Part shown: positions 1-8,735 of the stretch, piece after piece
How the letters are laid out: each line of letters opens with the position of its first letter
Numbering within the stretch: position 1 is the first letter of the stretch
Source: Hymenobacter convexus
Lineage (GTDB): Bacteria > Bacteroidota > Bacteroidia > Cytophagales > Hymenobacteraceae
NCBI RefSeq assembly: GCF_030580955.1
Contig: NZ_JAUQON010000003.1
Span: 248,001 to 312,000, forward strand
Direction: 5' to 3'
Length of the DNA stretch: 64,000 nt
Translations under genes and position numbers: made by a program
The notes under the pieces: model-generated
Database searches by the model: none
Told to the model about the DNA's origin: nothing
What the model saw: only the letters and a program-made list of their open reading frames with translations

Positions 1-960
1 AACGGCCAGGCGCGGCCGGGCCTAGCGCGCGTATCGGCCGCCGGGGTCCTCGACGCCGGGTTTAACCCCACGGGCGCGCCCTGGCAAACGGCCACCGCGT
101 CGGGGTTTTATGTAGCGGGGGTGCAGCCCGGAGGGCAGCCGGTGGTGAGCTGGGGCGATGCAAACCGGCCTTTTCTAGCGCGACTGTCGGCCACGACGGG
201 CCAGGTCGACAATACCTTTTCCATTGGCAGCGGCGCTTCGAGCAGCGCCGGCCTGCGCGTGTACTGGGGGGCGCAGGTAGCGACCGGGGGCCATATAATC
301 ATCAACGGCCAATTCACATCCTTCAACGGCCAGGCCGCGCCCAATGGCATCGCACGACTACTGCCCAACGGCCAGCCCGACCCTACTTTCACGGCGGCCT
401 TGTCCTGTAGGGTGCTTCAAGTTCAGACCGATGGCCGAATTCTGGGCAGCCTCGCCGACACCAGCTATTTTGCGCCGCCCCTGTTCCAACTGGTCCGGCT
501 CAATGCCGATGGCAGCCGCGACGCAACATTTGCCCCGGTAACGGTGCCCCAGGAAATCGTCTATTACCCTGCCAGAGTGACTTTGCAACCCCTGGACGGG
601 AAAATACTGGTATCCGGCAGCTTTACCAGCATCAACGGGCAGTTACGCAGCAATTTGGTCCGCCTCGATAACACCCTATTGGCCATGCGCTCGGCTTTTG
701 CCAGCATCCCGGCGCTTGACGTATTTCCCAACCCGGCCCAGCAGCAGGCGACGTTGCGGCTGCCCGCCGGCGCCGCGTCGGCCACGGCTCAGCCAGTGAC
801 GCTGCTGGACGTGCAGGGCCGGGTCGTGCGGCGGTTTACCCTCCCGGCTCACCATACAGAAATCGTTTTGTCGCTGGCCGATGTGGCGCCCGGCGTTTAT
901 GTGCTGCAGGCCAGTACCGACGCCGGCCCGGTTCGGCGGCGCGTGGTGGTGGCTCACTGA
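1..960 (+). CDS. Delta-60 repeat protein with T9SS sorting domain (5' end missing)
   Basis: The frame is open from the first base, so the start lies outside the window; 319 residues are visible. The visible part holds about four delta-60-type repeats ending in D-x-x-F (VLDAGF, QVDNTF, QPDPTF, SRDATF). These are typical of secreted beta-propeller-like proteins. The last ~85 residues are a type A T9SS C-terminal domain: FPNP motif, then VTLLDVQGR, then LADVAPGVYVLQ, and a final VRRRVVVAH. The protein is therefore inferred to be exported and then carried across the outer membrane by T9SS. Its function is unknown. Confidence 0.85.
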   Translation, partial: NGQARPGLARVSAAGVLDAGFNPTGAPWQTATASGFYVAGVQPGGQPVVSWGDANRPFLARLSATTGQVDNTFSIGSGASSSAGLRVYWGAQVATGGHIIINGQFTSFNGQAAPNGIARLLPNGQPDPTFTAALSCRVLQVQTDGRILGSLADTSYFAPPLFQLVRLNADGSRDATFAPVTVPQEIVYYPARVTLQPLDGKILVSGSFTSINGQLRSNLVRLDNTLLAMRSAFASIPALDVFPNPAQQQATLRLPAGAASATAQPVTLLDVQGRVVRRFTLPAHHTEIVLSLADVAPGVYVLQASTDAGPVRRRVVVAH

Positions 961-1021
961 TAGCTGGGTGGAAAGCCCAAGACAATAGCCGGCGGCTTAT
1001 TTTTGGGCTTTTCCCCATCCC

Positions 1022-1444
1022 ATGTCTGCTCCCGCGCCCCAGGTTTCCGAAGAAGTGTACAGCATCCCGGCCGTGTACCGGCAGATGGAAAACACGCACA
1101 TCCTGTTCTGGCTGCTCAAGGACATTGCCTGGTGCATGGTGTGGAAGCCGCTGGGCCTGCTCATGGTGCTGCCCACGCTGGGCATTGCCCTCGTCATTGC
1201 CTGGCGCACCCGCGCGCTGGCCTCGGAGCTGGCCCACAACCTGGCCATCGTGTTCTGGATTACGGCCAACTCCTACTGGATGACGAGCGAATTTTTCGGC
1301 TTCGACACCGTGCACATCACGCCCACCATCACGGGCAAGCACCTGGCGCTGGTGCCGTTTCTCATCGGGCTGGGCATTCTACTGTACTATTATCTGGTGA
1401 CGAAGCCGCGCGAAAACCGGGCCGGGCAAACGGCCACGCTGTAG
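1022..1444 (+). CDS. Small integral membrane protein, unknown function
   Basis: 140 residues from ATG. About three hydrophobic helices are visible: around the WKPLGLLMVLPTLG stretch, around LAIVFWITANSYWM, and around LVPFLIGLGILLYYYLV. The N-terminal ~40 residues are soluble (SEEVYSIPAVYRQMENTH). No family is recognised. It lies 61 bp after the T9SS gene on the same strand and is followed at once by an inverted repeat (1451-1524), so it may end its transcript there. Confidence 0.7.
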   Translation: MSAPAPQVSEEVYSIPAVYRQMENTHILFWLLKDIAWCMVWKPLGLLMVLPTLGIALVIAWRTRALASELAHNLAIVFWITANSYWMTSEFFGFDTVHITPTITGKHLALVPFLIGLGILLYYYLVTKPRENRAGQTATL

Positions 1445-1450
1445 GAACAA

Positions 1451-1524
1451 GTAGCGCGGACTTTTAGTCCGCGTCCCCGCGCCGTTTTCGCTTTCTGGTG
1501 ACGCGGACTAAAAGTCCGCGCTAC
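1451..1524. repeat. GTAG-headed inverted repeat pair (BIME-like), 24-bp arms
   Basis: Perfect 24-bp inverted arms at 1451-1474 and 1501-1524 with a 26-bp spacer. Each arm starts with GTAG and is itself a hairpin (GCGGACT-TTT-AGTCCGC). This matches the design of REP elements recognised by RAYT transposases: a GTAG tetranucleotide followed by a hairpin, often as inverted pairs. No RAYT gene is in the window, so the assignment is structural only. Confidence 0.75.
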
Positions 1525-1533
1525 TATTCGCGC

Positions 1534-1541
1534 TACATTAC
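1534..1541 (+). promoter_or_regulatory. -7-like box TACATTAC, 4 nt before the EcsC start
   Basis: An imperfect match to the Bacteroidota TAnnTTTG element, followed by GCCC and ATG at 1546. It is the weakest member of a recurrent box-N4-start pattern in this window. The predicted transcript would begin at or within a few bases of the start codon. Confidence 0.35.
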
Positions 1542-1545
1542 GCCC

Positions 1546-2295
1546 ATGACTCCCGAAGAACAGCAAACCCGCGTCGAGCTGCGCGCCTGGCAGCTGCGCA
1601 TGCAGCGGCGGCCCTCGTTTCTCAACAACTTTGCTCACCGCGTGCAGGTGCGCCTCAATGCCCTGCTGCCCGAAAAGGTGCATCAGGCCATCACCGGCGC
1701 CATCCGGCAGATGGTGCGCGGCGTGCTCTTCGGCTCGCAGCACACCACCAGCAAGCCGCTGGCTGAGGCCGCCTTTGCCACCCGCGAGGCCGAGGTGCGC
1801 AGCCGCATCCGCGACTACCGCACCATGGCCACGGCCGAGGGCGCCGTGACCGGAGCCGGCGGCTTTCTGCTCGGGCTGGCCGATTTCCCGCTACTTATCG
1901 GTCTGAAAATGAAGCTGCTGTTCGACATCGCCGCGCTCTATGGCTACGACGTGCACGACTACACCGAGCGGCTGTACCTGCTCCATGTGTTCCAGCTGGC
2001 CTTCAGCAGCCAGCAGGCCCGCAACGCCACCTACCGCCGCCTCGCCGACTGGGACGCCTACCGCCTCGGCCTGCCCCTGAACCCCGAAGAGTTCGACTGG
2101 CGCACCTTCCAGCAGGAATACCGCGACTACATCGACCTTGCCAAAATGGCCCAGCTGGTGCCCGTCATCGGGGCGGCCGTGGGCGCCGTGGCCAACTACA
2201 AGCTCATCGAGCAGCTCGGCGACACGGCCATGAACTGCTACCGCATGCGCCACTTCGCGGCCGAAGCAGCCCCCGCCCGGCAGCTGCCGGGCTAA
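1546..2295 (+). CDS. EcsC family protein
   Basis: 249 residues. The frame is open further upstream, but that extension reads through the repeat arm, so ATG 1546 is chosen. A -7-like box TACATTAC lies 4 nt before it. The central part carries the EcsC hallmark hydrophobic stretch (VTGAGGFLLGLADFPLLIGLKM, split here around residues 95-125) followed by conserved LYGYD and a second hydrophobic segment near the C-terminus (LVPVIGAAVGAVANYKL). EcsC proteins are membrane-associated and poorly understood. The stop codon overlaps the stop of the convergent gene at 2292-3929 by two bases. Confidence 0.8.
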   Translation: MTPEEQQTRVELRAWQLRMQRRPSFLNNFAHRVQVRLNALLPEKVHQAITGAIRQMVRGVLFGSQHTTSKPLAEAAFATREAEVRSRIRDYRTMATAEGAVTGAGGFLLGLADFPLLIGLKMKLLFDIAALYGYDVHDYTERLYLLHVFQLAFSSQQARNATYRRLADWDAYRLGLPLNPEEFDWRTFQQEYRDYIDLAKMAQLVPVIGAAVGAVANYKLIEQLGDTAMNCYRMRHFAAEAAPARQLPG

Positions 2296-3929
2296 GGCGC
2301 CTTCACCACAATGTTCTTGAAGGTGGCCGTGCTGTTGTCCACGAACACGCCCCAGGAGGTTTTCGGCGCTTTGTAGATGCGAGCTGTGAGGGCGGCCACA
2401 TTGTTGAGGTACACGACCACGACGGAGTTTTCCTGCACGATGTCCACCGTGTAGTCGGTGTTCGGCTGCAGGGGAAAGGGCACGTCGGCGGTGGCCACGG
2501 TGGTGCTGGTGAGGTTGGTGCGGTTGGTGAAATCGAGGCTGAAACGGTTCTGGCCGGGCACAAAGCGCAGGCTGTAGAACTGGTTGTAACCGTCGCAGGC
2601 CCCCAGCAGAAACCCAAAATCCTTGCCTGCACTGGTGTATGACACAGTGGCGCTGATTTTGAAGCGCGTGCGGTTGATGGGGTCGTAGAGCACGTTGGCC
2701 ACGTCGTTGTTGGCCGTGCTCACGAGTTGGTACGACTCCGTGTTGGGGATGGTGTTGGTGACGTTGCCCCATTGGCTGCTTTTGGTGAAGGCCGGCGTGG
2801 TGGCCTCCAGGTAGCTTTTCAGTGTGTGTGGCATGGTGAGGGCCAGGTCGCCGTTGGCCAGCTGGTAGAGCTTGTGCGTCACCAGGTTGCCGCCCCACTG
2901 CCAGGCGCCGGTGTCGGTGGCGCCCGCACGGCGGTGCAACCAGGCCTGGATGTAGCTGTCGCCAAACTTGTCGGTTATCACCTTAGCCCCGTAAAAGCCG
3001 GGGCCGTCGAAACGGGCGTTGCCGGCCGGTGCGCTCCACGGCCCGGCCAGGGAGGCGCTTTTGCGGTAGTACACGTTTTTGGAGTCCATGTCGGAAAACA
3101 GCAGGTAATAAGTGCTGCCTAGCTTGAACAGCTGCGGGCATTCCATCATGAAGAAATTGGTGCTGCCGCCGTCGTAGAGCCGCCCCTGGTAGGTCCAGCT
3201 CGTGAGGTTGGTGGAAGTATAGCGGGCAATGATGCCGCGCCACACGCCGCTCACGCTCTGGCGGGCCGCCACCAGCAGCGAGTACTGGCCCGTGCCCGCG
3301 TCGAAGTACACGAAAGGGTCGCGGAAGTTGTCGTTGCTGTCGAAATTCTGCCCGGCGGGCGCGTACAGGGTACCGAAGCTGGTGCTTTTGGTGAAAGGCT
3401 GACCCAGGCCGGTGGCGGTGGCCAGCATCACGCCTTCCTTGGGGTTTGTACAGCTGCCGGTGTTGGGGTTGAAGCCGGTGTAGTAGGCGTAGTAGGTGCC
3501 GTTGCGCAGCGTCACGCTGCCCGTACCGATGGCAAAATCCGGGGCGCAGGTGGGCGCGCTGCAGCTCAGTTGCTCGCCGGCAGCCAGGTCCGAATAACCG
3601 TAGAAATTACTGGTTTTAAAGCCGTACCAGGGGTGGCGCTTCGTGGTGGCGTCGTTCCAGATATCCTTCAGGAAATACGTGTACGTGGTGTTCGAGGCGG
3701 CATCGTAGTACGGCATCACGTCGCCCACCGCCGTGCCGTCGGCGCACTGCGGGTAGATGGCGTAGTTGGTGCCCTCGGGCTGTTGGGCGCAGGTCAGCGC
3801 CGCATCGGCCGGGGTGCTGGCGGGCGGCGTGGGCGCGGCGTCCGGCGTGCGGGTGTCGCAGCCGCCGGCCAGCAGCAACGCCAGACCGGCCCCCAGGCAC
3901 AGGCCCGGGCGGAAGAGTTTGGTTTTCAT
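2292..3929 (-). CDS. GH32-like (clan GH-J) lipoprotein 1 of the fructan locus
   Basis: 545 residues from ATG 3929. Lipobox LLLAGGC with Cys24 gives an outer- or inner-membrane lipoprotein. The five-blade-type catalytic region retains the candidate clan GH-J triad: Asp in VGDVMPYYD (~residue 70, nucleophile position), Asp in FRDPF (transition-state stabiliser), Glu in MMECPQLF (acid/base). The C-terminal ~150 residues form a beta-sandwich module (FGFLLGACDGYNQFYSLRF onward). Closely paralogous to 5392-7011. It is the last gene of the minus-strand fructan operon, so action on fructan is inferred from context; exact linkage specificity cannot be read. The family resembles Bacteroidota GH32-like proteins with a DUF4975-type tail. 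Confidence 0.8.
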   Translation of the reverse strand: MKTKLFRPGLCLGAGLALLLAGGCDTRTPDAAPTPPASTPADAALTCAQQPEGTNYAIYPQCADGTAVGDVMPYYDAASNTTYTYFLKDIWNDATTKRHPWYGFKTSNFYGYSDLAAGEQLSCSAPTCAPDFAIGTGSVTLRNGTYYAYYTGFNPNTGSCTNPKEGVMLATATGLGQPFTKSTSFGTLYAPAGQNFDSNDNFRDPFVYFDAGTGQYSLLVAARQSVSGVWRGIIARYTSTNLTSWTYQGRLYDGGSTNFFMMECPQLFKLGSTYYLLFSDMDSKNVYYRKSASLAGPWSAPAGNARFDGPGFYGAKVITDKFGDSYIQAWLHRRAGATDTGAWQWGGNLVTHKLYQLANGDLALTMPHTLKSYLEATTPAFTKSSQWGNVTNTIPNTESYQLVSTANNDVANVLYDPINRTRFKISATVSYTSAGKDFGFLLGACDGYNQFYSLRFVPGQNRFSLDFTNRTNLTSTTVATADVPFPLQPNTDYTVDIVQENSVVVVYLNNVAALTARIYKAPKTSWGVFVDNSTATFKNIVVKAP

Positions 3930-3973
3930 GCGGTGGGAATTTTGGCATGGAGGAAGTAGAAGTTGATTTGGCA

Positions 3974-4020
3974 CCGCCTTGCCGTCATGCTTCGCTGCGC
4001 TCTGAATGACGGCAAGGCGG
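3974..4020. repeat. Single GAGCGCAGC-loop hairpin
   Basis: 15-bp perfect arms at 3974-3988 and 4006-4020. The 17-nt loop carries, on the minus strand, the constant core GAGCGCAGCGA. It lies in the 108-bp gap between the T9SS protein gene and GH32-like gene 1, inside the fructan operon. It belongs to the same family as the elements at 9923, 11416, 41208, 49957, 53364, 56157 and 61143. Confidence 0.75.
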
Positions 4021-4037
4021 CTTTGTTCACACAGGTC

Positions 4038-5234
4038 CTACAGCAGCACGACTTTGCGCACGGCCACGGTGCTGCCCAGTTGCACACGCAGCAGGTAGGT
4101 GCCGGCGGCCACGTCGGCGGTGATTAGGGTGGTGCTTTGCGGGCCGGCGGCTTTCAGGCCCTGCTCCAGCACGCGCACGGGGCGGCCCAGCAAGTCAGTC
4201 AATACCAAGCTGGCGGCGCCGGCGCGGGGTACCTGGTAGGCCACCGTCAGCCGGCCGGCGGCGGGGTTAGGGTACACCTGCAGGCCCAGGCCGGCTTCCT
4301 CGGCCGAGCGGGCGGCCAGCACGGTGGCGCCGCTGGCCGTCACCTGCAACGTGGCCGACTGCCGGCCGGGGATAGCCGTGAAATCGGGGCTGCGCTGCAG
4401 GCTGCCGTTGGCGTCGGCGCCGGGCGCGGCGGCGGTGTTTTCCGGGATGATGTCGCTGGAGAAAAAGTCGCCGTCGGCGTTGTTCTGCAGGCCGAATACC
4501 TGCACCGCGCCGCCAGCGGCGGGCAGGCCCAGGCTGGCCCGGCTCAGCGAAATTTCCAGGCCCGTGGCGTTGGCGCCGCCCGCCGGCGCACCGGGGTTGG
4601 TCGACAGCCGCGAACTGTTGCGGAAGGCCACCACGGCATTGGCAAACAGTGCGTACTGGCCCGTGGCCTGGGCGCTGCCGATGGTGGCCGCCGCGCCCGT
4701 GTTCACGTTCAGCCCGTTGACATTGAGCGGCTTGGTAACGGCCGTGGCCGGGCTACCCGCGCTGTACACCACGCCATCGACCTGCACCTGCGCGGCCACG
4801 CCATTGCCCTTCACCCCGATGCCGAAGTCGCCGGGCTGGTCGAGCTTAGCGCCCACCATTTTGAACGACGTGATGGGCGTGCTGGTCGCCGGCAGCGGCA
4901 GCGCGGTGCCCACGGGCACGGCCGCCGCGCCCGGCCGGGCCACGTAAATCTGCAGCGAGTTGCGAATCTGGCCCAGCGAGGCGGCGCTGCCATCGGTTTC
5001 GAGCGTGCCGGCCAGGAAGAGGTAGATGTTGTTGGCATCGGCCGCGGCGTAGAACGACAGCAACCCGGCGTCGCCGAAGCTGTGGCTGCGCGTGTAGCGG
5101 CCAATGAGCTGGTAGCCGCTGCTGCTGATTTCACTAGCGCTCAGCGTGCCATCTATGCTGATGGTCTGGGCATTGGAGGAAAAGACCGCCGTAGCGAGGG
5201 CGCCGACAAAAGCGAGGGTAAATGGTTTTTTCAT
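4038..5234 (-). CDS. T9SS-sorted surface protein of the fructan locus, possible glycan-binding
   Basis: 398 residues. ATG 5234 is chosen because it begins a clean signal peptide (MKKPFTLAFVGALATAVFSSNAQ). An N-terminal domain of ~230 residues opens with ISIDGTLSASEI and shows beta-rich, CBM9/DOMON-like character, but no fold is certain. The C-terminus is a type A T9SS domain: VYPNPAAGRLTVAYQVP, then LLGRPVRVLEQG, then VAAGTYLLRV and a final VRKVVLL. It sits between two paralogous GH32-like lipoprotein genes. No separate SusE/F-type binding protein is seen, so it could fill that role (inference). Confidence 0.75.
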   Translation of the reverse strand: MKKPFTLAFVGALATAVFSSNAQTISIDGTLSASEISSSGYQLIGRYTRSHSFGDAGLLSFYAAADANNIYLFLAGTLETDGSAASLGQIRNSLQIYVARPGAAAVPVGTALPLPATSTPITSFKMVGAKLDQPGDFGIGVKGNGVAAQVQVDGVVYSAGSPATAVTKPLNVNGLNVNTGAAATIGSAQATGQYALFANAVVAFRNSSRLSTNPGAPAGGANATGLEISLSRASLGLPAAGGAVQVFGLQNNADGDFFSSDIIPENTAAAPGADANGSLQRSPDFTAIPGRQSATLQVTASGATVLAARSAEEAGLGLQVYPNPAAGRLTVAYQVPRAGAASLVLTDLLGRPVRVLEQGLKAAGPQSTTLITADVAAGTYLLRVQLGSTVAVRKVVLL

Positions 5235-5358
5235 GGGAATTTGACGGGGGTTGAAAGTGGAAAAATCAGGCATGAGAGGGGCCAGCTTCGCCCGAAAACC
5301 AGGCAAAGAGCGGTAAATGCCCCGGGCGCGAGAGGGCGCCGTTGGAGTAGGAATAGAT

Positions 5359-5387
5359 GTAGGGGCGGGGCCTGCCCCCGCCCCTAC
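5359..5387. repeat. Single GTAG-headed hairpin
   Basis: 12-bp perfect arms (5359-5370, 5376-5387) with a 5-nt loop. It starts with GTAG and is very GC-rich. It sits in the gap between GH32-like gene 2 and the T9SS surface protein gene. It has the same architecture as one arm of the paired elements at 1451, 7057 and 8736. Confidence 0.65.
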
Positions 5388-5391
5388 TTTG

Positions 5392-7011
5392 CTAGGGCTT
5401 GGTGACCGTCAGGTTTTTGAAGGTTGCCGTGCTGTTGTCGGCGAAGATGCCCCAGGAGGTGCGGGGCGCTTTGTAGATGCGCACCGACAGCGCGGCCACG
5501 CCGTTGAGGTACACCACCACCACGGAATTTTCCTCCACGATGTCCACCATGTAATCGGTATTCGGCTGCATTGGGAAGGGCACATCGGCCACGGCGGAGG
5601 TGCCGGCATTGAGGCTGCTGCGGTTCAGGCGGTCGAAGCTGAAGCGGTTCTGACTGGGCACGAAGCGCAGGCTGTAGAACTGGTTGGTGCCGTCGCAGGC
5701 CCCCAGCATGAAGCCAAAATCCTTGGCCGCGCTGCTATACGACACGGTGGTGCTCAGCTTGAAGCGCGTGAGGTTGAGGGGCTTGAACAGCACGTTGGCC
5801 AGCGGGCCGGCGGCCGGGCCGGTCAGGATGTAGGTGCTCGAATCGGGCCGGGCAGCGCTGGCGGTGCGGCTCACGCGCTGCAGGGGCTCGGTCTGGGCTT
5901 CGAGGTAGGTTTTGAGGGCCGGCACCATACTCACGGTGAGGTCGCCGTTGGGCAGCTGGTTGAGCTGGTGCGTCACGAGGTTGCCGCCCCACCACCAGCT
6001 GCCGGCGTCGCTGTTGTTTTCGAGGCGGTTGACCCAGCCGATGAGGTAGTTTTTGCCGGTGGCGGTGTTGTTGAGCACGCGGGCGGCGTAGAGGCCGCTG
6101 CCGTCCACCCGCTCGTTGCCGGCGGGTGCGCTCCAGGGGCCGCCGGGCGCGGCGCTTTTGCGGTAGTAGAAGTGGCGGGTGCCGGTGTCGGAATACGTGA
6201 GGTAGTAAGTGCTGCCGATTTTAAACAGCTGCGGGCACTCCATCATGAAGTAGTTGCTCGAGCCGCCGTCATAGAGCACGCTCTGGTAGGTCCAGGTAAG
6301 CAAATCGGGGGAAGTGAGCTTCACGATGACGCCGCGCCAGATACCGGCCACGTTGCGGCGGGCCGACACCAGCATGGCGTACTGCCCGGTGGCATCGTCC
6401 TGGTATACAAAGGGGTCGCGAAAGTTGTCGTTCTCGTCGAAGCCCTGGCCGGTGGGCACGTAGAGCGTGGCGAAGCTGGTGCTCTTGGTGAAGCGCTGGG
6501 CCGGGCCGGGCGCGGTGGCCAGCATCACGCCCTCCTTACGGCGGCCGCAGTTGTCGGCGTTGGGGTTGTTGCCGGTGTAGAAGGCGTAGTAGGTGCCGTT
6601 GCGGGCAATTACGCTGCCCGTGCCGATGGCGCGGTCCTGCGCGCAGCTGCCCGCGCTGCTGGCCAGCAGCTCGCCGGCCGGCGCTTCGGTGTACTGCCGG
6701 AAGTCGCTGGTGGTGAAGGCGTACCAGGGATGGCGCTGGTTGCTCACGTCGCTCCACACGTCCTTCAGGTAGTAGAGGTACTGGGTGCCCGAGGCCGCGT
6801 CGAAGAAGGGCATCACGTCGCCCACGCCCGCGCCGTCGGCCACTTTGGGGAAGATGCCGTAGTCGTTGCGCTCGGCCGGGGGCGTGCACACCAGCTCCAC
6901 GCCGGGGTTGACGGCGGGCGGGTCCTGGGGTGTGGTGGGGTCGTTTTTCTTGCAGCCGGCCAGGCTAAGCGCCGCCAGCAGCACCCCGGCGAGTTGCCGA
7001 TAATGCCTCAT
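5392..7011 (-). CDS. GH32-like (clan GH-J) lipoprotein 2 of the fructan locus
   Basis: 539 residues from ATG 7011. Lipobox LSLAGC (Cys20). Candidate catalytic residues match its paralogue: Asp65 in VGDVMPFFD, Asp in FRDPFVY, Glu in MMECPQLF. The C-terminal beta-sandwich (FGFMLGACDGTNQFYSLRF onward) is almost collinear with that of 2292-3929, so the pair arose by duplication. It lacks the canonical WMNDPNG block of the classical GH32 at 7201-8724, so a different fructan linkage or an exo/endo split is possible. Hydrolysis of fructan is inferred from family and context. Confidence 0.8.
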   Translation of the reverse strand: MRHYRQLAGVLLAALSLAGCKKNDPTTPQDPPAVNPGVELVCTPPAERNDYGIFPKVADGAGVGDVMPFFDAASGTQYLYYLKDVWSDVSNQRHPWYAFTTSDFRQYTEAPAGELLASSAGSCAQDRAIGTGSVIARNGTYYAFYTGNNPNADNCGRRKEGVMLATAPGPAQRFTKSTSFATLYVPTGQGFDENDNFRDPFVYQDDATGQYAMLVSARRNVAGIWRGVIVKLTSPDLLTWTYQSVLYDGGSSNYFMMECPQLFKIGSTYYLTYSDTGTRHFYYRKSAAPGGPWSAPAGNERVDGSGLYAARVLNNTATGKNYLIGWVNRLENNSDAGSWWWGGNLVTHQLNQLPNGDLTVSMVPALKTYLEAQTEPLQRVSRTASAARPDSSTYILTGPAAGPLANVLFKPLNLTRFKLSTTVSYSSAAKDFGFMLGACDGTNQFYSLRFVPSQNRFSFDRLNRSSLNAGTSAVADVPFPMQPNTDYMVDIVEENSVVVVYLNGVAALSVRIYKAPRTSWGIFADNSTATFKNLTVTKP

Positions 7012-7056
7012 GGGAAGTAGGAAAGTTTGCTTGGATTAGCTCAGAAAGACAGAGTA

Positions 7057-7180
7057 GTAGAGACGCATACTTGCGTCTCGGCGGCCGCGCCGCTTGCATT
7101 CAACTGCAAGATGACGGCCAGCCGATGCGGACGGCGCGGTCCCGGCCGTTCAACGACGAGACGCAAGTATGCGTCTCTAC
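7057..7180. repeat. GTAG-headed inverted repeat pair, 24-bp arms
   Basis: Perfect 24-bp inverted arms (7057-7080, 7157-7180) around a 76-bp GC-rich spacer. Each arm starts with GTAG and folds by itself (GAGACGCA / TGCGTCTC, loop TACT). It occupies the gap between the GH32 gene and GH32-like gene 2. Confidence 0.75.
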
Positions 7181-7200
7181 CCGTTGCATGCAGCGCCGAA

Positions 7201-8724
7201 TCAATTAACCGGCTTGGCGTTGGGTCCGGCCAGCTTGCTGTAGGTCAGCTCCTGCACCGTCAGGCCGCCGGCCGATTCCAGCTTGAGCGTGGTGAAGGCT
7301 TTGGTCGGAAAAAACAGTTCGGTGGCCACGCTCAGCCCGCCATCGGCAAACAGCTCGACCGACGTCGCGTCCACATACAGCGCCACGTCGGCGGCCGGCG
7401 CGGTGGCCAGGCGCGGCGTGACGTGCCGGCCCGCAAACTTGGGGCTGAAAGCCGCGGGGCCGGCCTTGGTGCGGTCGATGTAGTACTGCTTCGCTGCGGC
7501 ATCGTAGCCGATGCGCAGCTCCTCACCGGCCGTGTTACCCAGCACCAGCGCGAAATCCTTCAGCTGTGCGGTGCTCATTTTCAGCGCGTACCGGTCGCCG
7601 CCGAAGTTGAGCTTGGTGCTCAGGTCCTGGGCGGTGGCGGTGGCTCTCACATCTTTCAGCGTGGTGGCGGGCTGGGCTATTTTGGCCACCTCCTTCACCG
7701 GCTGCGAGGTGAGGTAGATTTCCGAGCCCACCTGGCGCAGGCCCAGCTCGCGGGGCAGCGTCATGGCGTTGCGCCAGGGCGAGGTGGGCACCTGGTTGGC
7801 GTAATCCCAGTTGCTCATCCAGCCCAGAAAAATCCGGCGGGCTCCCGTGTTGGCCCAGGTCACGCCGGCGTAGTCGTCGGGGCCGTAGTCGGCCCACTTG
7901 GTCTTGTCGTTCAGGGGCGTGAATTTGTGTCCGTCGAAGCTGCCGATGAAGTACTGGGTGCCCGAGCCGCTGTTGGGGCCGCCGGGGTTCAGGTTCACGA
8001 TGAGCACCCAGTGGGTTTTGCCGTTCAGCGTGAGCGGGAACAAATCGGGGCACTCCCACACGCCGCCGTGGGCGCCCAGCTTCTCGCCAAACTCGCTTTC
8101 TTTGGTCCAGCTTTTCAGGTTGGGCGAGGAGTAGAAGGTGATGCGGTCCTTGGTGGCCAGCGTCATTATCCACTTCTTGGCCACCTCGTTCCAGCTCACT
8201 TTCGGGTCGCGGAAATCCTGGATGCCGGGGTTGGGCAGCACGGGGTTGCCCGCGTATTTTGTCCAGGTTTTGCCGGCGTCGAGGCTGTAGGCCAGGCTTT
8301 GGTACTGATGCTTGTTGGTTTTCTTTTTCTCCTCGGGGTCGTTGTGGTGGGTGAAAATAGCCACCATCGCATTCTTCCCGAAGCCGGCTGTATTATTGGC
8401 ATCAATCACCGCCGAACCCGAGAAAATCCAGCCCAGCTTATCCGGAAAAAGCGCGATGGCTTGCTCCTTCCAACTGGTTAAATCGGTGCTCGTGGCGTGG
8501 CCCCAGTGCATGGGGCCCCAGGTCATGCCATCGGGATAGTACTGGAAAAACAGGTGGTAGGTGCCCTGGTAATACACCATGCCATTGGGGTCGTTCATCC
8601 AGTGCGCGGCGGGCGAAAAGTGGTAGCCGGGCCGGTACTGCGGCGTGGCCGGCGGCACGGGCGCCTGCTGCGCGTAGGCGAGCAGATTGAGGCTAAAAAG
8701 GGCCGGGAGAAAAAGGCGTTTCAT
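7201..8724 (-). CDS. GH32 fructanase (levanase/inulinase type), secreted
   Basis: 507 residues from ATG 8724. The N-terminal signal peptide ends near AYAQQ. All three canonical GH32 blocks are present: WMNDPNG (Asp45, nucleophile), FRDPKV (stabilising Asp) and WECPDLF (Glu acid/base). The C-terminal ~140 residues are the GH32 beta-sandwich (ALYVDATSVELFADGG resembles its core). Length is normal for exo-acting bacterial fructanases. It releases fructose from beta-fructan, probably in the periplasm or at the cell surface; whether levan or inulin is preferred cannot be told from sequence. Confidence 0.92.
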   Translation of the reverse strand: MKRLFLPALFSLNLLAYAQQAPVPPATPQYRPGYHFSPAAHWMNDPNGMVYYQGTYHLFFQYYPDGMTWGPMHWGHATSTDLTSWKEQAIALFPDKLGWIFSGSAVIDANNTAGFGKNAMVAIFTHHNDPEEKKKTNKHQYQSLAYSLDAGKTWTKYAGNPVLPNPGIQDFRDPKVSWNEVAKKWIMTLATKDRITFYSSPNLKSWTKESEFGEKLGAHGGVWECPDLFPLTLNGKTHWVLIVNLNPGGPNSGSGTQYFIGSFDGHKFTPLNDKTKWADYGPDDYAGVTWANTGARRIFLGWMSNWDYANQVPTSPWRNAMTLPRELGLRQVGSEIYLTSQPVKEVAKIAQPATTLKDVRATATAQDLSTKLNFGGDRYALKMSTAQLKDFALVLGNTAGEELRIGYDAAAKQYYIDRTKAGPAAFSPKFAGRHVTPRLATAPAADVALYVDATSVELFADGGLSVATELFFPTKAFTTLKLESAGGLTVQELTYSKLAGPNAKPVN

Positions 8725-8735
8725 ACGGGTGGGAT

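Noticed and set aside
1498-1545. N-terminal extension of the EcsC protein
   Set aside because: The extension is encoded by the repeat arm (1501-1524) and the ATG at 1546 fits the box-N4-start pattern.
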